Source: Sphingobium sp. HWE2-09 (GTDB lineage: Bacteria > Pseudomonadota > Alphaproteobacteria > Sphingomonadales > Sphingomonadaceae). From it: a DNA stretch of 64,000 nucleotides. Numbering within the stretch: the first letter of the stretch is position 1; the number at the start of each line of letters is the position of its first letter. Shown here piece after piece: positions 1 through 7,548 of the stretch. The notes beneath the pieces are model-generated. The model saw only the letters and a list, made by a program, of their open reading frames with translations. It searched no databases and was not told the origin of the DNA. The stretch lies in contig NZ_JAYKZX010000003.1 of assembly GCF_035989265.1 (NCBI RefSeq), positions 1,674,001 to 1,738,000 on the forward strand, read 5' to 3'. The position numbers and the translations under genes were made by a program.

Positions 1-1261
1 CATCGTCGCGGCCGACGAAGTACAGCAACCCCGCCGCATCCCGCCGCACCGTATCGCCCGACCACACCGCGATGTCGCCATAGCGCGATGCATCAGGTGC
101 AGGCTTGAACCGCTCGGCGGTGCGCGCCGCATCGCGCCAATAGCCCTGCGCCACCAGCGGCCCGCAATGCACCAGTTCGCCCGGCTCCTCATCATCGGCG
201 ATGCTGCCATCCGGGCGCACGACCAATATTTCGGCGAAGGGAATGGCGCTGCCCATCGAATCGGGATGGCTGTCGACCAAGGCAGGCGGCAGATAGGTGG
301 AGCGGAAGGCTTCGGTCAGGCCGTACATGGGATAGAGATCCGCCTGCGGGAACAGCGATCGCAGCTTGCCCACCAATGGCCGCGTCAGCGCGCCCCCGCT
401 GTTGGTCAGGCGCTTGAGCTTTGCCGCCACCTCGCCCGGCCAGTCCAGTTCGGTCAGTTGCACCCAGAGCGGCGGCACCCCCGCCAGCGTCGTGATGTCG
501 CGCCGGTCCACCAGCTTCAGAACATCGCGCGCCGTCAGATAGTCGAGCGGATAGACGCAGCCACCCGCCATCCAGGTCGAAAACAGCTGATTCTGCCCAT
601 AGTCGAAACTGAACGGCAGGACGCAGGCGGTGCGATCCTGTGCCGTCATCCCCAGATAATCGGCCACCGCCACCGCGCCCAGCCACAAATTGGCATGGCT
701 CAGCATCACCCCCTTGGGTCGTCCGGTCGAACCGCTAGTATAGAGAATTGCCGCCAGATCATCAGGCGCGGCCGACGACGGCCCGATCGCCCGACCGCCA
801 CTCATCGCACACGCGGCGTCATCCTCACGATGTAGATGGCATCCGGTCGGCACGTCGCCGGGCAGCAGGCTGTCGAGTTGCGCCGCCGTGCCGATCAGCA
901 GCATCGCGCCGCTGTCCGCCAATATATGCGCGACTTGGCGGTGTTTGAGCAACGGATTGACCGGCACATGGACCAGCCCGGCGCGCGGCGCGGCCAGCGG
1001 CATCAGCGCGGCAACCGGTCCCTTGGCGATCCAGCTGGCGACTCGCGCGCCCTTGTCCAGCCCGAACCCGGCCAGCCATCCCGCCAGCCGCCCCACCGCC
1101 GCTTCCAGTTCGGCGTAGCTATAGCGGCCCGAACGGCCATCCAGCGCCGCGTGCGCGGGGTCGCCACGCAGCAGGATATGGTCGATCGGCCGTACCGGCA
1201 CGCCGTCGATCGTCGGAAAATCGATCGTCCCGCTCGCTGAAAGACCCGCGCTTAACTCCAT
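1..1261 (-). CDS. AMP-forming acyl-CoA ligase, C-terminus cut by window edge
   Basis: An adenylate-forming ligase that activates a carboxylic (probably fatty) acid and transfers it to CoA or a carrier protein. 420 residues are visible from an ATG at 1261, with AGGAGA about 10 bases upstream. The AMP-binding motif YTSGSTGRPKG lies near residues 174-184. The last visible residues, GRDD, are the hinge motif before the C-terminal domain, so only that domain (about 100 residues) is missing. The gene is divergent from an acetyltransferase and an acyl carrier protein. This trio resembles the exosortase A-associated loci of sphingomonads, but no exosortase is in view, so that link is inference. Confidence 0.85.
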   Translation of the reverse strand, partial: MELSAGLSASGTIDFPTIDGVPVRPIDHILLRGDPAHAALDGRSGRYSYAELEAAVGRLAGWLAGFGLDKGARVASWIAKGPVAALMPLAAPRAGLVHVPVNPLLKHRQVAHILADSGAMLLIGTAAQLDSLLPGDVPTGCHLHREDDAACAMSGGRAIGPSSAAPDDLAAILYTSGSTGRPKGVMLSHANLWLGAVAVADYLGMTAQDRTACVLPFSFDYGQNQLFSTWMAGGCVYPLDYLTARDVLKLVDRRDITTLAGVPPLWVQLTELDWPGEVAAKLKRLTNSGGALTRPLVGKLRSLFPQADLYPMYGLTEAFRSTYLPPALVDSHPDSMGSAIPFAEILVVRPDGSIADDEEPGELVHCGPLVAQGYWRDAARTAERFKPAPDASRYGDIAVWSGDTVRRDAAGLLYFVGRDD

Positions 1262-1324
1262 TTCCAGACTTTTCTCCTATGCAGCGCGGTGGTTTTGTGT
1301 CGGGGTTGGGGCGGAGATAGTCGG

Positions 1325-2329
1325 TTGCTGGCGCCAAGGGAATATCAGACGATCGATGAAGCGCGGCAGGCCTTGGCCGGTCGGCTCGATCGCGCCTGCG
1401 CCCCGGCCCTGTTCGACCGGATCGACTGGTTCGCCAGCCTGCACGATCATTGCCTGGCCGACCAGCCCGTCCATATCCTCCACGCGCAGGACGGAGAGGC
1501 GCAAGCCTGGCTCTTCCTGCGTTCCCCCGCGCCGCGCCGCGCCAGCGCCCTTGCCAACTGGTATAGTTTTGCCTGGGCGCCGATCTTCATCGGCGCGCCT
1601 GATGTGCAGACGCAGCAACGATTGCTCGACGCCCTCGCCCGTCCCCTGCTCGCCCGCTACGCTCATATCGATCTCTATCCGCTGGAGGATGCTGCGCCGC
1701 TGATGGCTGCATTGCGCCGTGTCGGCTGGTTCGTGGTGCAACGGCCGATGGGCGGCCGTTATCTGCTACCGGTCGAAGGGCGCAGCTTTGCCGACTATTG
1801 GGCCTCGCGCCCCGGCAAGCTGCGCAATCTGGTCAAGCGCAAGGGGCGCGGCACGCCCTTCACCCTGTCGATAGACACGCGCCTGACGGACGATCTGTGG
1901 CGCGACTATGTCGCTGTACATGATCGCAGTTGGAAAGCGCCCGAACCCGGCCTGGATTTCCTGCGCGATCTGGCGGAGCGGGAAAGCGCGGCAGGCACAT
2001 TGCGGCTGGGCTTTGCGCGAACCGAGGGCCGCGCGGTGGCCACCCAGTTGTGGACCGTCGAACATGGCGTCGCCCTGATCCACAAGCTTAGCCATGACAG
2101 CGCCTTTGACCGCGCCTCCCCCGGCACATTGCTCAGCCATGCGATGTTCGAACGGGCGATCGACGGGGATCGGGTGCGCCTGATCGACTATGGCACGGGC
2201 GACAATGCGTACAAGACCGACTGGATGGACCGCCGCATCCCGCTCTATCAGGTCGATGCCTTCAATCCGCGCTTCGCCTCCGCCTGGTTGCCCGCCGCGC
2301 GCACCGCCATTTCCGCGCTTGTAGGTTAA
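1325..2329 (+). CDS. GNAT-fold acetyltransferase (BcsL/CelD or FemAB-like)
   Basis: A 334-residue protein of the double-GNAT type that transfers an acyl group to an unknown, possibly cell-surface, acceptor. The region around 'WASRPGKLRNLVKRK' and the C-terminal 'LIDYGTGDNAYKTDWM' block are typical of the BioF2/CelD-like family. I chose the TTG at 1325 because GGAG sits 8 bases upstream; a GTG at 1289 is also in frame but has no visible ribosome site and falls close to the divergent ligase start. It is followed 27 bp later by an acyl carrier protein, suggesting an operon that handles acyl groups. Family assignment is fairly sure, substrate unknown. Confidence 0.75.
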   Translation: MLAPREYQTIDEARQALAGRLDRACAPALFDRIDWFASLHDHCLADQPVHILHAQDGEAQAWLFLRSPAPRRASALANWYSFAWAPIFIGAPDVQTQQRLLDALARPLLARYAHIDLYPLEDAAPLMAALRRVGWFVVQRPMGGRYLLPVEGRSFADYWASRPGKLRNLVKRKGRGTPFTLSIDTRLTDDLWRDYVAVHDRSWKAPEPGLDFLRDLAERESAAGTLRLGFARTEGRAVATQLWTVEHGVALIHKLSHDSAFDRASPGTLLSHAMFERAIDGDRVRLIDYGTGDNAYKTDWMDRRIPLYQVDAFNPRFASAWLPAARTAISALVG

Positions 2330-2356
2330 GCCGCGACCCACTAGTTAGACGCCGTT

Positions 2357-2644
2357 ATGCAGGCGCAAAATTCTCAGCCGGTCGACCGGACAATCGATGT
2401 GGACAGCATGATGCGGGCGCTGCTGCGCGACACGCTCAGCCTGACGCAGACCCAGGTCGACGCGTTCGACGCGGACACCCCCCTGTTCGGCGCGCTGCCG
2501 GAACTGGATTCCATGGCGGTGGCGGGCCTGCTGACCGAAATCGAGGACCGCTTCGACATCCTGATCGAGGATGACGATATCGACGGCGACACATTCGAAA
2601 CCTTCGGTTCGCTGGTCGCTTTCGCGCGAGGCAAGCTGGCCTAG
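2357..2644 (+). CDS. Acyl carrier protein (accessory, not the housekeeping AcpP)
   Basis: A 95-residue carrier protein. The motif ELDSMAV places the phosphopantetheine-bearing serine at residue 52, followed by acidic helices (EIEDRFDILIEDDDID). It is more divergent than the housekeeping acpP at 31323-31556, so it probably serves the neighbouring ligase and acetyltransferase rather than general lipid synthesis. It converges on trxB with only 26 bp between the stops. The role in an exopolysaccharide/exosortase pathway is inferred from context. Confidence 0.85.
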   Translation: MQAQNSQPVDRTIDVDSMMRALLRDTLSLTQTQVDAFDADTPLFGALPELDSMAVAGLLTEIEDRFDILIEDDDIDGDTFETFGSLVAFARGKLA

Positions 2645-2670
2645 CGCTTAGCCTGTTCCCCGGCGCAGGG

Positions 2671-3645
2671 TTAAGCGTCCACCCCGGCTTCCACCACCGC
2701 CTCGAAATCCTGTTCCGCCAGGAACTTCTCGACATCCAGCGCGGCCATGCAGCCCATGCCCGCCGCCGTCACGGCCTGACGATAGATTTTGTCGGTGACG
2801 TCGCCCGCCGCGAAGACGCCGGGGATGGCCGTATGGGTCGTGCCCTTCTCCACCAGCAGATAGCCTTCGTCGGTCGGCAGTTTGCCGGTGAACAATTCGG
2901 TCGCGGGGTGATGGCCGATCGCCACGAAGCCACCATCGGTCGGCTCATGCGACTTTTCGCCCGTTACCGTATCGATCAGGTCCACGCCGACCAACCCTTC
3001 GGGCGTACCGCCGCCCACAAAGCGCTCCACCGCCTTGTTCCACAGCACCTTGATGTGCGGATGGGCGTGCAGCCGCTGCTGCAATATCTTTTCCGCACGC
3101 AGCGAATCGCGGCGGTGGATCAGCGTCACGTCATGGCTGTGATTGGTCAGGTACAGCGCTTCCTCAACCGCGGTATTCCCGCCGCCGATCACCACGACCT
3201 TCTTGCCGCGATAGAAAAAGCCGTCGCAAGTGGCGCATGCGGACACGCCCTTGCCCTGCAAATGCTCCTCGCCCTCGACGCCCAGCCACTTGGCCTGCGC
3301 GCCGGTGCAGATGACCAGCGTGTCCGCGACATAGAGCGTACCGCCGTCGCCACGCAACTTGAAGGGGCGTTCGGACAGGTCGACATCGACGATCTGGTCG
3401 TACATCATCTGCGCGCCGACATGTTCGGCCTGCGACTGCATCTGCTCCATCAGCCATGGTCCCTGGATCACGTCCTTGAAGCCGGGATAATTTTCGACAT
3501 CGGTCGTGATGGTCAACTGCCCGCCCGGCTGCATCCCCTGCACCACGATCGGCGCCAGACCCGCGCGCGCGCCATAGATGGCGGCGGACAGGCCAGCGGG
3601 GCCGGAACCGAGGATCAACATGCGGGTGCTGTGCGTGGCGGTCAT
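2671..3645 (-). CDS. trxB: Thioredoxin-disulfide reductase
   Basis: Flavoenzyme that reduces thioredoxin with NADPH in the cytoplasm. 324 residues, the usual length for the low-molecular-weight type. FAD-binding GSGPAG is at residues 13-18, the redox-active CATC pair is C137/C140, the NADPH site GGGNTA is at 154-159 with HRR at 177-179, and the C-terminal FAD motif GVFAAGDV is present. All key residues are intact. The gene is monocistronic; its start ATG at 3645 has only a weak ribosome site, and Met9 is a possible alternative start. Confidence 0.96.
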   Translation of the reverse strand: MTATHSTRMLILGSGPAGLSAAIYGARAGLAPIVVQGMQPGGQLTITTDVENYPGFKDVIQGPWLMEQMQSQAEHVGAQMMYDQIVDVDLSERPFKLRGDGGTLYVADTLVICTGAQAKWLGVEGEEHLQGKGVSACATCDGFFYRGKKVVVIGGGNTAVEEALYLTNHSHDVTLIHRRDSLRAEKILQQRLHAHPHIKVLWNKAVERFVGGGTPEGLVGVDLIDTVTGEKSHEPTDGGFVAIGHHPATELFTGKLPTDEGYLLVEKGTTHTAIPGVFAAGDVTDKIYRQAVTAAGMGCMAALDVEKFLAEQDFEAVVEAGVDA

Positions 3646-3849
3646 ATCAGGCTTTCAAACTGCGATTCGGGTGGGCCAGAGAGATAGGCCGTGGCGACGC
3701 ACAGGCAAGTGATGCTTTTGCTTGGGCAGGTGGAAGAAGGGCTGCCAGCACACGCCTCCCATTACAAGTCTGCGCTCCGCAGCCATCCGTCCGCAGGGAA
3801 CCCCCTCGCCCTTCACGCGCTTGCCTTAGCATAATAGCAGGGGTTCTGA
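3646..3849. other. Divergent intergenic region trxB / BrkB-type gene
   Basis: About 200 bp between two divergent genes, so both promoters should lie here. I see no convincing coding frame and no strong -35/-10 pair. The last 30 bases before the BrkB-type gene are relatively AT-rich (GCATAATAGC). Confidence 0.4.
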
Positions 3850-4767
3850 ATGAAGCAGCCAATCGCGCAGCAGGTGCATGTCGATGCACCATGGAAGATC
3901 CCGCCACGTGCATGGTGGGAGATATTGAAGCGCGTCTATGCCGCGCTGTCGGCCAATCATATCGGGCTGTTGGCGGCGGGCGTGGCCTATTACGCCTTTC
4001 TGTCGATCGCGCCGCTGCTGGCGGCTGTCGTGCTCACATACGGCTTGGTCGGCGATCCTGCGATCGTCAGTCGGCATATGCAGGCGATCATAACCGTGGT
4101 CCCGGCCGACGCCGCCGGGCTGATCAACGACCAGCTGCTGGGCGTCGTCAGCACCCGCAAGCCCGCGATCGGTTTCGGGCTGCTGCTGGCACTGGCGATC
4201 GCCGTCTATGGCGCGACGCGCGCAGCCTCGGCGATCATGGAGGCACTCAACATCGTCTATGGGCAGAAGGAAGGCCGCAATATCCTCCGCTTCTACCGCA
4301 CGTCGATGGGCATCACCTTTTCGGCCGTGCTGGTCGTGGTGGCGGGCGTGTTCACTGCGACGATCATCGGCCTGTTACAGGATTTCCTGACCAATTGGGG
4401 ACCGGGCGTGCTGTTCGCCATCAAGGCGGCGACCTGGCTATGCGCAGGATTGCTGGCTAGCGTCATCTTCGGCCTCATCTATCGCTTCGGCCCCAATCGC
4501 CGCTACGCCCAATGGCAATGGCTGACGGTCGGGTCGGTGTCCGCGACCCTGTTCTGGCTGGTCGCGACGCTGGGCGTGTCCTTCTACGTGTCCACCTTCG
4601 GCAACTACAACAAGACCTACGGCTCGCTGGGCGCGGTGGTGGTACTGCAGCTCTGGCTGTTCGTATCGGCCTATATCGTGCTGCTGGGCGCGCAGATCAA
4701 CGCGGAGGCGGAGCGGCAGACCAGCGCCGATACCAGCGTTCCCAAGCCAATCGAACAAGCCGCATAA
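3850..4767 (+). CDS. YihY/BrkB family inner-membrane protein
   Basis: A 305-residue polytopic membrane protein with about six hydrophobic segments (for example near residues 45-65, 105-125, 150-175, 190-210, 225-245 and 255-280). The segment 'GVAYYAFLSIAPLL' is characteristic of the YihY/BrkB family, once mis-named RNase BN. The function of the family is not settled; some members are proposed transporters or serum-resistance factors. Translation from the ATG at 3850, preceded by CAGGGG, fits. It stands alone, followed by tRNA-Trp. Confidence 0.88.
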   Translation: MKQPIAQQVHVDAPWKIPPRAWWEILKRVYAALSANHIGLLAAGVAYYAFLSIAPLLAAVVLTYGLVGDPAIVSRHMQAIITVVPADAAGLINDQLLGVVSTRKPAIGFGLLLALAIAVYGATRAASAIMEALNIVYGQKEGRNILRFYRTSMGITFSAVLVVVAGVFTATIIGLLQDFLTNWGPGVLFAIKAATWLCAGLLASVIFGLIYRFGPNRRYAQWQWLTVGSVSATLFWLVATLGVSFYVSTFGNYNKTYGSLGAVVVLQLWLFVSAYIVLLGAQINAEAERQTSADTSVPKPIEQAA

Positions 4768-4773
4768 TCGCCC

Positions 4774-4802
4774 TTGCCCTCCTGTCATCCCCACGCTAAA
4801 GC
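4774..4802 (+). promoter_or_regulatory. Possible promoter of tRNA-Trp
   Basis: TTGCCC (4774-4779), a 17-bp spacer and TAAAGC (4797-4802) end 27 bp before the mature tRNA-Trp. The match to a housekeeping promoter is moderate; the position supports it. Confidence 0.4.
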
Positions 4803-4829
4803 GCCCTCCTTCGCTGGCTAGGCCAGTGC

Positions 4830-4905
4830 AGGAGTGTAGCTCAGTTGGTAGAGCGTCGGTCTCCAAAACCGAATGCCGTGGGTTCGAGTCCCTCCACTCC
4901 TGCCA
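4830..4905 (+). tRNA. tRNA-Trp (CCA anticodon)
   Basis: A 76-nt cloverleaf. Acceptor AGGAGTG pairs perfectly with CACTCCT, then discriminator G and an encoded CCA. The anticodon loop CTCCAAA carries CCA for tryptophan, and the T-loop GTTCGAGTC is canonical. tRNA-Trp directly upstream of secE-nusG is a common bacterial arrangement. Confidence 0.98.
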
Positions 4906-4914
4906 AGCGAACTG

Positions 4915-4948
4915 GCCGCCAACCCTTGCATAGGCAGGGGTTGGCGGC
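4915..4948 (+). terminator. Strong hairpin between tRNA-Trp and secE
   Basis: A 15-bp stem with one G-U pair and an ATAG loop, starting with GCCGCCAACCC and ending with GGGTTGGCGGC. There is no T-run, so it may be a processing or attenuation hairpin rather than a true intrinsic terminator. Confidence 0.5.
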
Positions 4949-5077
4949 TAAGTGCGCCAAGCGAATTTGGTCGCGGAGCAAGTGACCGCACCCCCGGACG
5001 CCGACTAGGGCGGGATCGGGAGGGCGGACTGTTGCTTCGCGAATTGGCGTTGGTTTCAAGAAGTGCAGAGGCAGGCG

Positions 5078-5284
5078 ATGGCGAAGGTTTCCCCCGGCGA
5101 ATTCGTCAATCAGGTCCAGGTCGAAGGCAAGAAGATCGTGTGGCCCACGGGTCGCGAAACGATCATGACCGGTGTGATGGTCGTCATCATGACGACGCTG
5201 CTGGGCCTGTTCTTCTTTGGCATCGACACCTTCTTCGGCGCGATCGTCCAGTGGCTGCTGGGTGTTGCGGCGGGCCGGGCATAA
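5078..5284 (+). CDS. secE: Preprotein translocase subunit SecE
   Basis: Small essential subunit of the SecYEG channel in the inner membrane. 68 residues from the ATG at 5078, which has GAGG 6 bases upstream; a GTG five codons earlier is less likely. The conserved amphipathic segment 'EGKKIVWPTGRETIMTG' is followed by a single membrane helix around residues 35-58. The short one-helix form is normal for alphaproteobacteria. It is followed by nusG. Confidence 0.96.
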   Translation: MAKVSPGEFVNQVQVEGKKIVWPTGRETIMTGVMVVIMTTLLGLFFFGIDTFFGAIVQWLLGVAAGRA

Positions 5285-5366
5285 CGGATTTTTTGGTGCG
5301 GTTGGGCCAGTATGCGGGCATGTCCCGGTCTGGTCAGTCGCTCTGATGGGAGTTTAAGACGGTAAC

Positions 5367-5903
5367 ATGGCGCGCTGGTACATCATCCACGCCTATTCGG
5401 GCTTCGAGAACAAGGTCAAGGAATTGATCCTGTCCGAAGCCGAGCGCATGGGCCTCTCCCAGTTGGTCGAACAGGTCGAAGTGCCTGTCGAAACCGTGAC
5501 CGAGGTCAAGCGTGGCAAGAAGGTGCAGGTCGAGCGCAAGTTCATGCCCGGCTACGTTCTCGCCAAGCTGGCGATGAACGACGACATCTATCATCTGATC
5601 AAGAACACCCCGAAGGTGACGGGTTTTCTGGGATCGATGGGCAAGCCGCAGGCGATCAGCGAAACCGAAGCTGCGCGCTATTTCGGCGCCCGCAAGGAAG
5701 CCGAAGCCGCGCCCAAGCACAAGGTCAGCGTCGATTACGAAATCGGCGACGCGGTCAAGGTATTGGACGGTCCCTTCGCCAGCTTCAACGGCGTGGTCGA
5801 GGAACTGGATTTCGAAAAGAACCGGGTCAAGGTGTCGGTGTCGATCTTCGGTCGCGCCACCCCTGTCGAACTGGATTTCGAGCAGGTAGAGCTTTCCAAA
5901 TAA
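5367..5903 (+). CDS. nusG: Transcription termination/antitermination factor NusG
   Basis: Binds RNA polymerase and couples transcription to Rho and the ribosome. 178 residues; the N-terminal NGN domain opens with 'ARWYIIHAYSGFENKV', and the C-terminal KOW motif is visible in 'IGDAVKVLDGPFASFNG' near residues 128-144. Length and order (secE-nusG-rplK-rplA) are standard. Start ATG at 5367. Confidence 0.98.
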   Translation: MARWYIIHAYSGFENKVKELILSEAERMGLSQLVEQVEVPVETVTEVKRGKKVQVERKFMPGYVLAKLAMNDDIYHLIKNTPKVTGFLGSMGKPQAISETEAARYFGARKEAEAAPKHKVSVDYEIGDAVKVLDGPFASFNGVVEELDFEKNRVKVSVSIFGRATPVELDFEQVELSK

Positions 5904-5912
5904 GGAAAGCTG

Positions 5913-5988
5913 GTGTTCCGGCGCAGGCCGGGATCCATATTCTGGGTGCAGCGCAAGCCGCCCTGAGCTCCGGCCTTCGCCGGAGCAC
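5913..5988. repeat. Family-1 palindromic element, degenerate, between nusG and rplK
   Basis: Two outward-facing GC-rich hairpin arms (TTCCGGCGCAGGCCGGGA and GCTCCGGCCTTCGCCGGAGC) around a 20-odd-bp centre. It is a diverged relative of the 66-bp element described at 46604-46669. It sits inside an essential operon, so it must be tolerated by transcription. Confidence 0.7.
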
Positions 5989-6108
5989 AAAGGAATTTCC
6001 GGGCGACCGGAAATGCTAGGCGGGAGGAAGTTTGCGCTTCCGGTTGAACCGCTAAACTTGAACCGGGCGGATCGCTTGCGAACCCGCCCAGCAACAGAGT
6101 GAGTGACA

Positions 6109-6540
6109 ATGGCCAAGAAGATTACGGGCTATATCAAGCTCCAGGTGCCCGCTGGAGCCGCCAACCCCTCGCCGCCGATCGGTCCGGCGCTGGGTCAGCG
6201 CGGTGTGAACATCATGGAATTCTGCAAGGCGTTCAACGCGTCGACGGACAAGATGGAAAAGGGCACGCCGCTGCCGACCATCATCACCGTCTATGCCGAC
6301 CGCAGCTTCACCTTCACCACGAAGCAGCCGCCCGCCACCTATCTGATCAAGAAGGCGATCAACCTGAAGTCGGGTTCCAAGGAACCGGGCAAGATCGTCG
6401 CCGGCAAGATCACCCGCGCCCAGCTCGCCGAAGTCGCACAGGCCAAGATGGCCGATCTGAACGCGAACGACATCGACGCTGCAACGAAGATCATCGAAGG
6501 CTCCGCTCGCGCGATGGGCCTCGACGTGGTGGAGGGCTAA
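6109..6540 (+). CDS. rplK: 50S ribosomal protein L11
   Basis: 143 residues from the ATG at 6109 ([15 protein letters not shown]...); a GTG two codons upstream is in frame but unlikely. The proline-rich '[15 protein letters not shown]' is the conserved switch region of the L11 N-terminal domain, and the C-terminal rRNA-binding domain contains 'GTAR'-like '[13 protein letters not shown]'. L11 forms the GTPase-associated centre with 23S rRNA. Followed 4 bp later by rplA. Confidence 0.98.
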   Translation: MAKKITGYIKLQVPAGAANPSPPIGPALGQRGVNIMEFCKAFNASTDKMEKGTPLPTIITVYADRSFTFTTKQPPATYLIKKAINLKSGSKEPGKIVAGKITRAQLAEVAQAKMADLNANDIDAATKIIEGSARAMGLDVVEG

Positions 6541-6544
6541 GACC

Positions 6545-7243
6545 ATGGCAAAGCTGACCAAGAAGGCGAAGGCTCTGGCCACCGCGGTTGACCGCGAAAA
6601 GCTGCACGGCGTTGACGAAGCGCTGGGCCTGATCAAGACCCATGCGACCGCCAAGTTCGACGAAAGCGTCGAAATCGCGATCAACCTGGGCGTCGATCCC
6701 CGTCACGCCGACCAGATGGTCCGCGGCGTCGTCACCCTGCCCGCTGGCACCGGCAAGGACGTTCGCGTCGCCGTGTTCGCCCGCAACGACAAGGCGCAGC
6801 AGGCGCTCGACGCCGGCGCCGACATCGTGGGCGCCGAAGACCTGCTGGAATTGATCCAGGCCGGCAACATCGATTTCCAGCGCGTCATCGCGACGCCGGA
6901 CATGATGGGCCTGGTCGGTCGCCTGGGTAAGGTGCTTGGCCCCAAGGGTCTGATGCCGAACCCAAAGCTCGGCACCGTCACGCCGAACGTCGCCGAAGCT
7001 GTGAAGGCCGCCAAGGGTGGTCAGATCGAATTCCGCGTCGAAAAGGCCGGTATCATCCATGCGGGCCTGGGCAAGTCGAGCTTCTCGGCCGAAGATCTTC
7101 GCAAGAATTTCGACGCATTCGTCGATGCGATCGTGAAGGCCAAGCCGACCGGTTCGAAGGGCAAGTATGTCCGCAAGATCGCCCTGTCGTCCTCGATGGG
7201 TCCGGGCGTGAAGGTCGACGTAGCGGAAGTCGCCGCGGTCTGA
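6545..7243 (+). CDS. rplA: 50S ribosomal protein L1
   Basis: 232 residues, normal length. The signature '[15 protein letters not shown]' is present around residues 136-150. L1 builds the L1 stalk at the E site and in many bacteria represses its own rplKA mRNA; I could not confirm a binding site in the leader. Tight 4-bp spacing after rplK and a terminator downstream mark the end of the operon. Confidence 0.98.
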   Translation: MAKLTKKAKALATAVDREKLHGVDEALGLIKTHATAKFDESVEIAINLGVDPRHADQMVRGVVTLPAGTGKDVRVAVFARNDKAQQALDAGADIVGAEDLLELIQAGNIDFQRVIATPDMMGLVGRLGKVLGPKGLMPNPKLGTVTPNVAEAVKAAKGGQIEFRVEKAGIIHAGLGKSSFSAEDLRKNFDAFVDAIVKAKPTGSKGKYVRKIALSSSMGPGVKVDVAEVAAV

Positions 7244-7266
7244 TTTTCATGCTATAGCATTAAGGC

Positions 7267-7308
7267 AAGCCTCCTTTCCCCGGGAACGCGGGAAGGAGGC
7301 TTTCTTAT
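7267..7308 (+). terminator. Intrinsic terminator after rplA
   Basis: A 10-bp perfect stem (AAGCCTCCTT with AAGGAGGCTT), extended by CCC/GGG past a one-base bulge, then TCTTATTT. Confidence 0.9.
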
Positions 7309-7341
7309 TTGGGGATAGCCGTCAATCGACGCGTCCCAAAG

Positions 7342-7416
7342 CCGTTCGGGCTGAGCCTTTCGAAGCCGCTTTCTTAAGCAAGAAGTGTGGCCCTTCGACA
7401 GGCTCAGGGCGAACGG
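7342..7416. repeat. Family-2 palindromic element (CCGTTCG ... CGAACGG)
   Basis: Imperfect 24-nt inverted arms beginning CCGTTCGGGCTGAGCC and ending GGCTCAGGGCGAACGG, with a 27-bp centre. It shares its ends with the elements at 18874-18935 and 42245-42341. Confidence 0.75.
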
Positions 7417-7463
7417 AGGTTGGTTTACAACCTAGAATCAGGGCGTGTGACCTGCCGCCCTGG

Positions 7464-7483
7464 GCTCCTGCATTCGCAGGAGC
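7464..7483. repeat. Small hairpin, half of a family-1 element
   Basis: GCTCCTGC-ATTC-GCAGGAGC, a perfect 8-bp stem just upstream of the helicase gene, resembling one arm of the family-1 palindrome. Confidence 0.5.
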
Positions 7484-7548
7484 ACTGAAGGTCTTGTTGT
7501 ATCCGTCGGAAGAAGGCGGGTCGCTTTATCCGATGGAAAAACAATAAT

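Noticed and set aside
3647..3913. 88-codon frame upstream of trxB
   Set aside because: Overlaps the start of the BrkB-type gene on the other strand, has no ribosome site and no domain.
5989..6108. L1 autoregulatory site in the rplK leader
   Set aside because: A GGAAG...CTTCC hairpin exists, but I could not match it to the known L1-binding motif.
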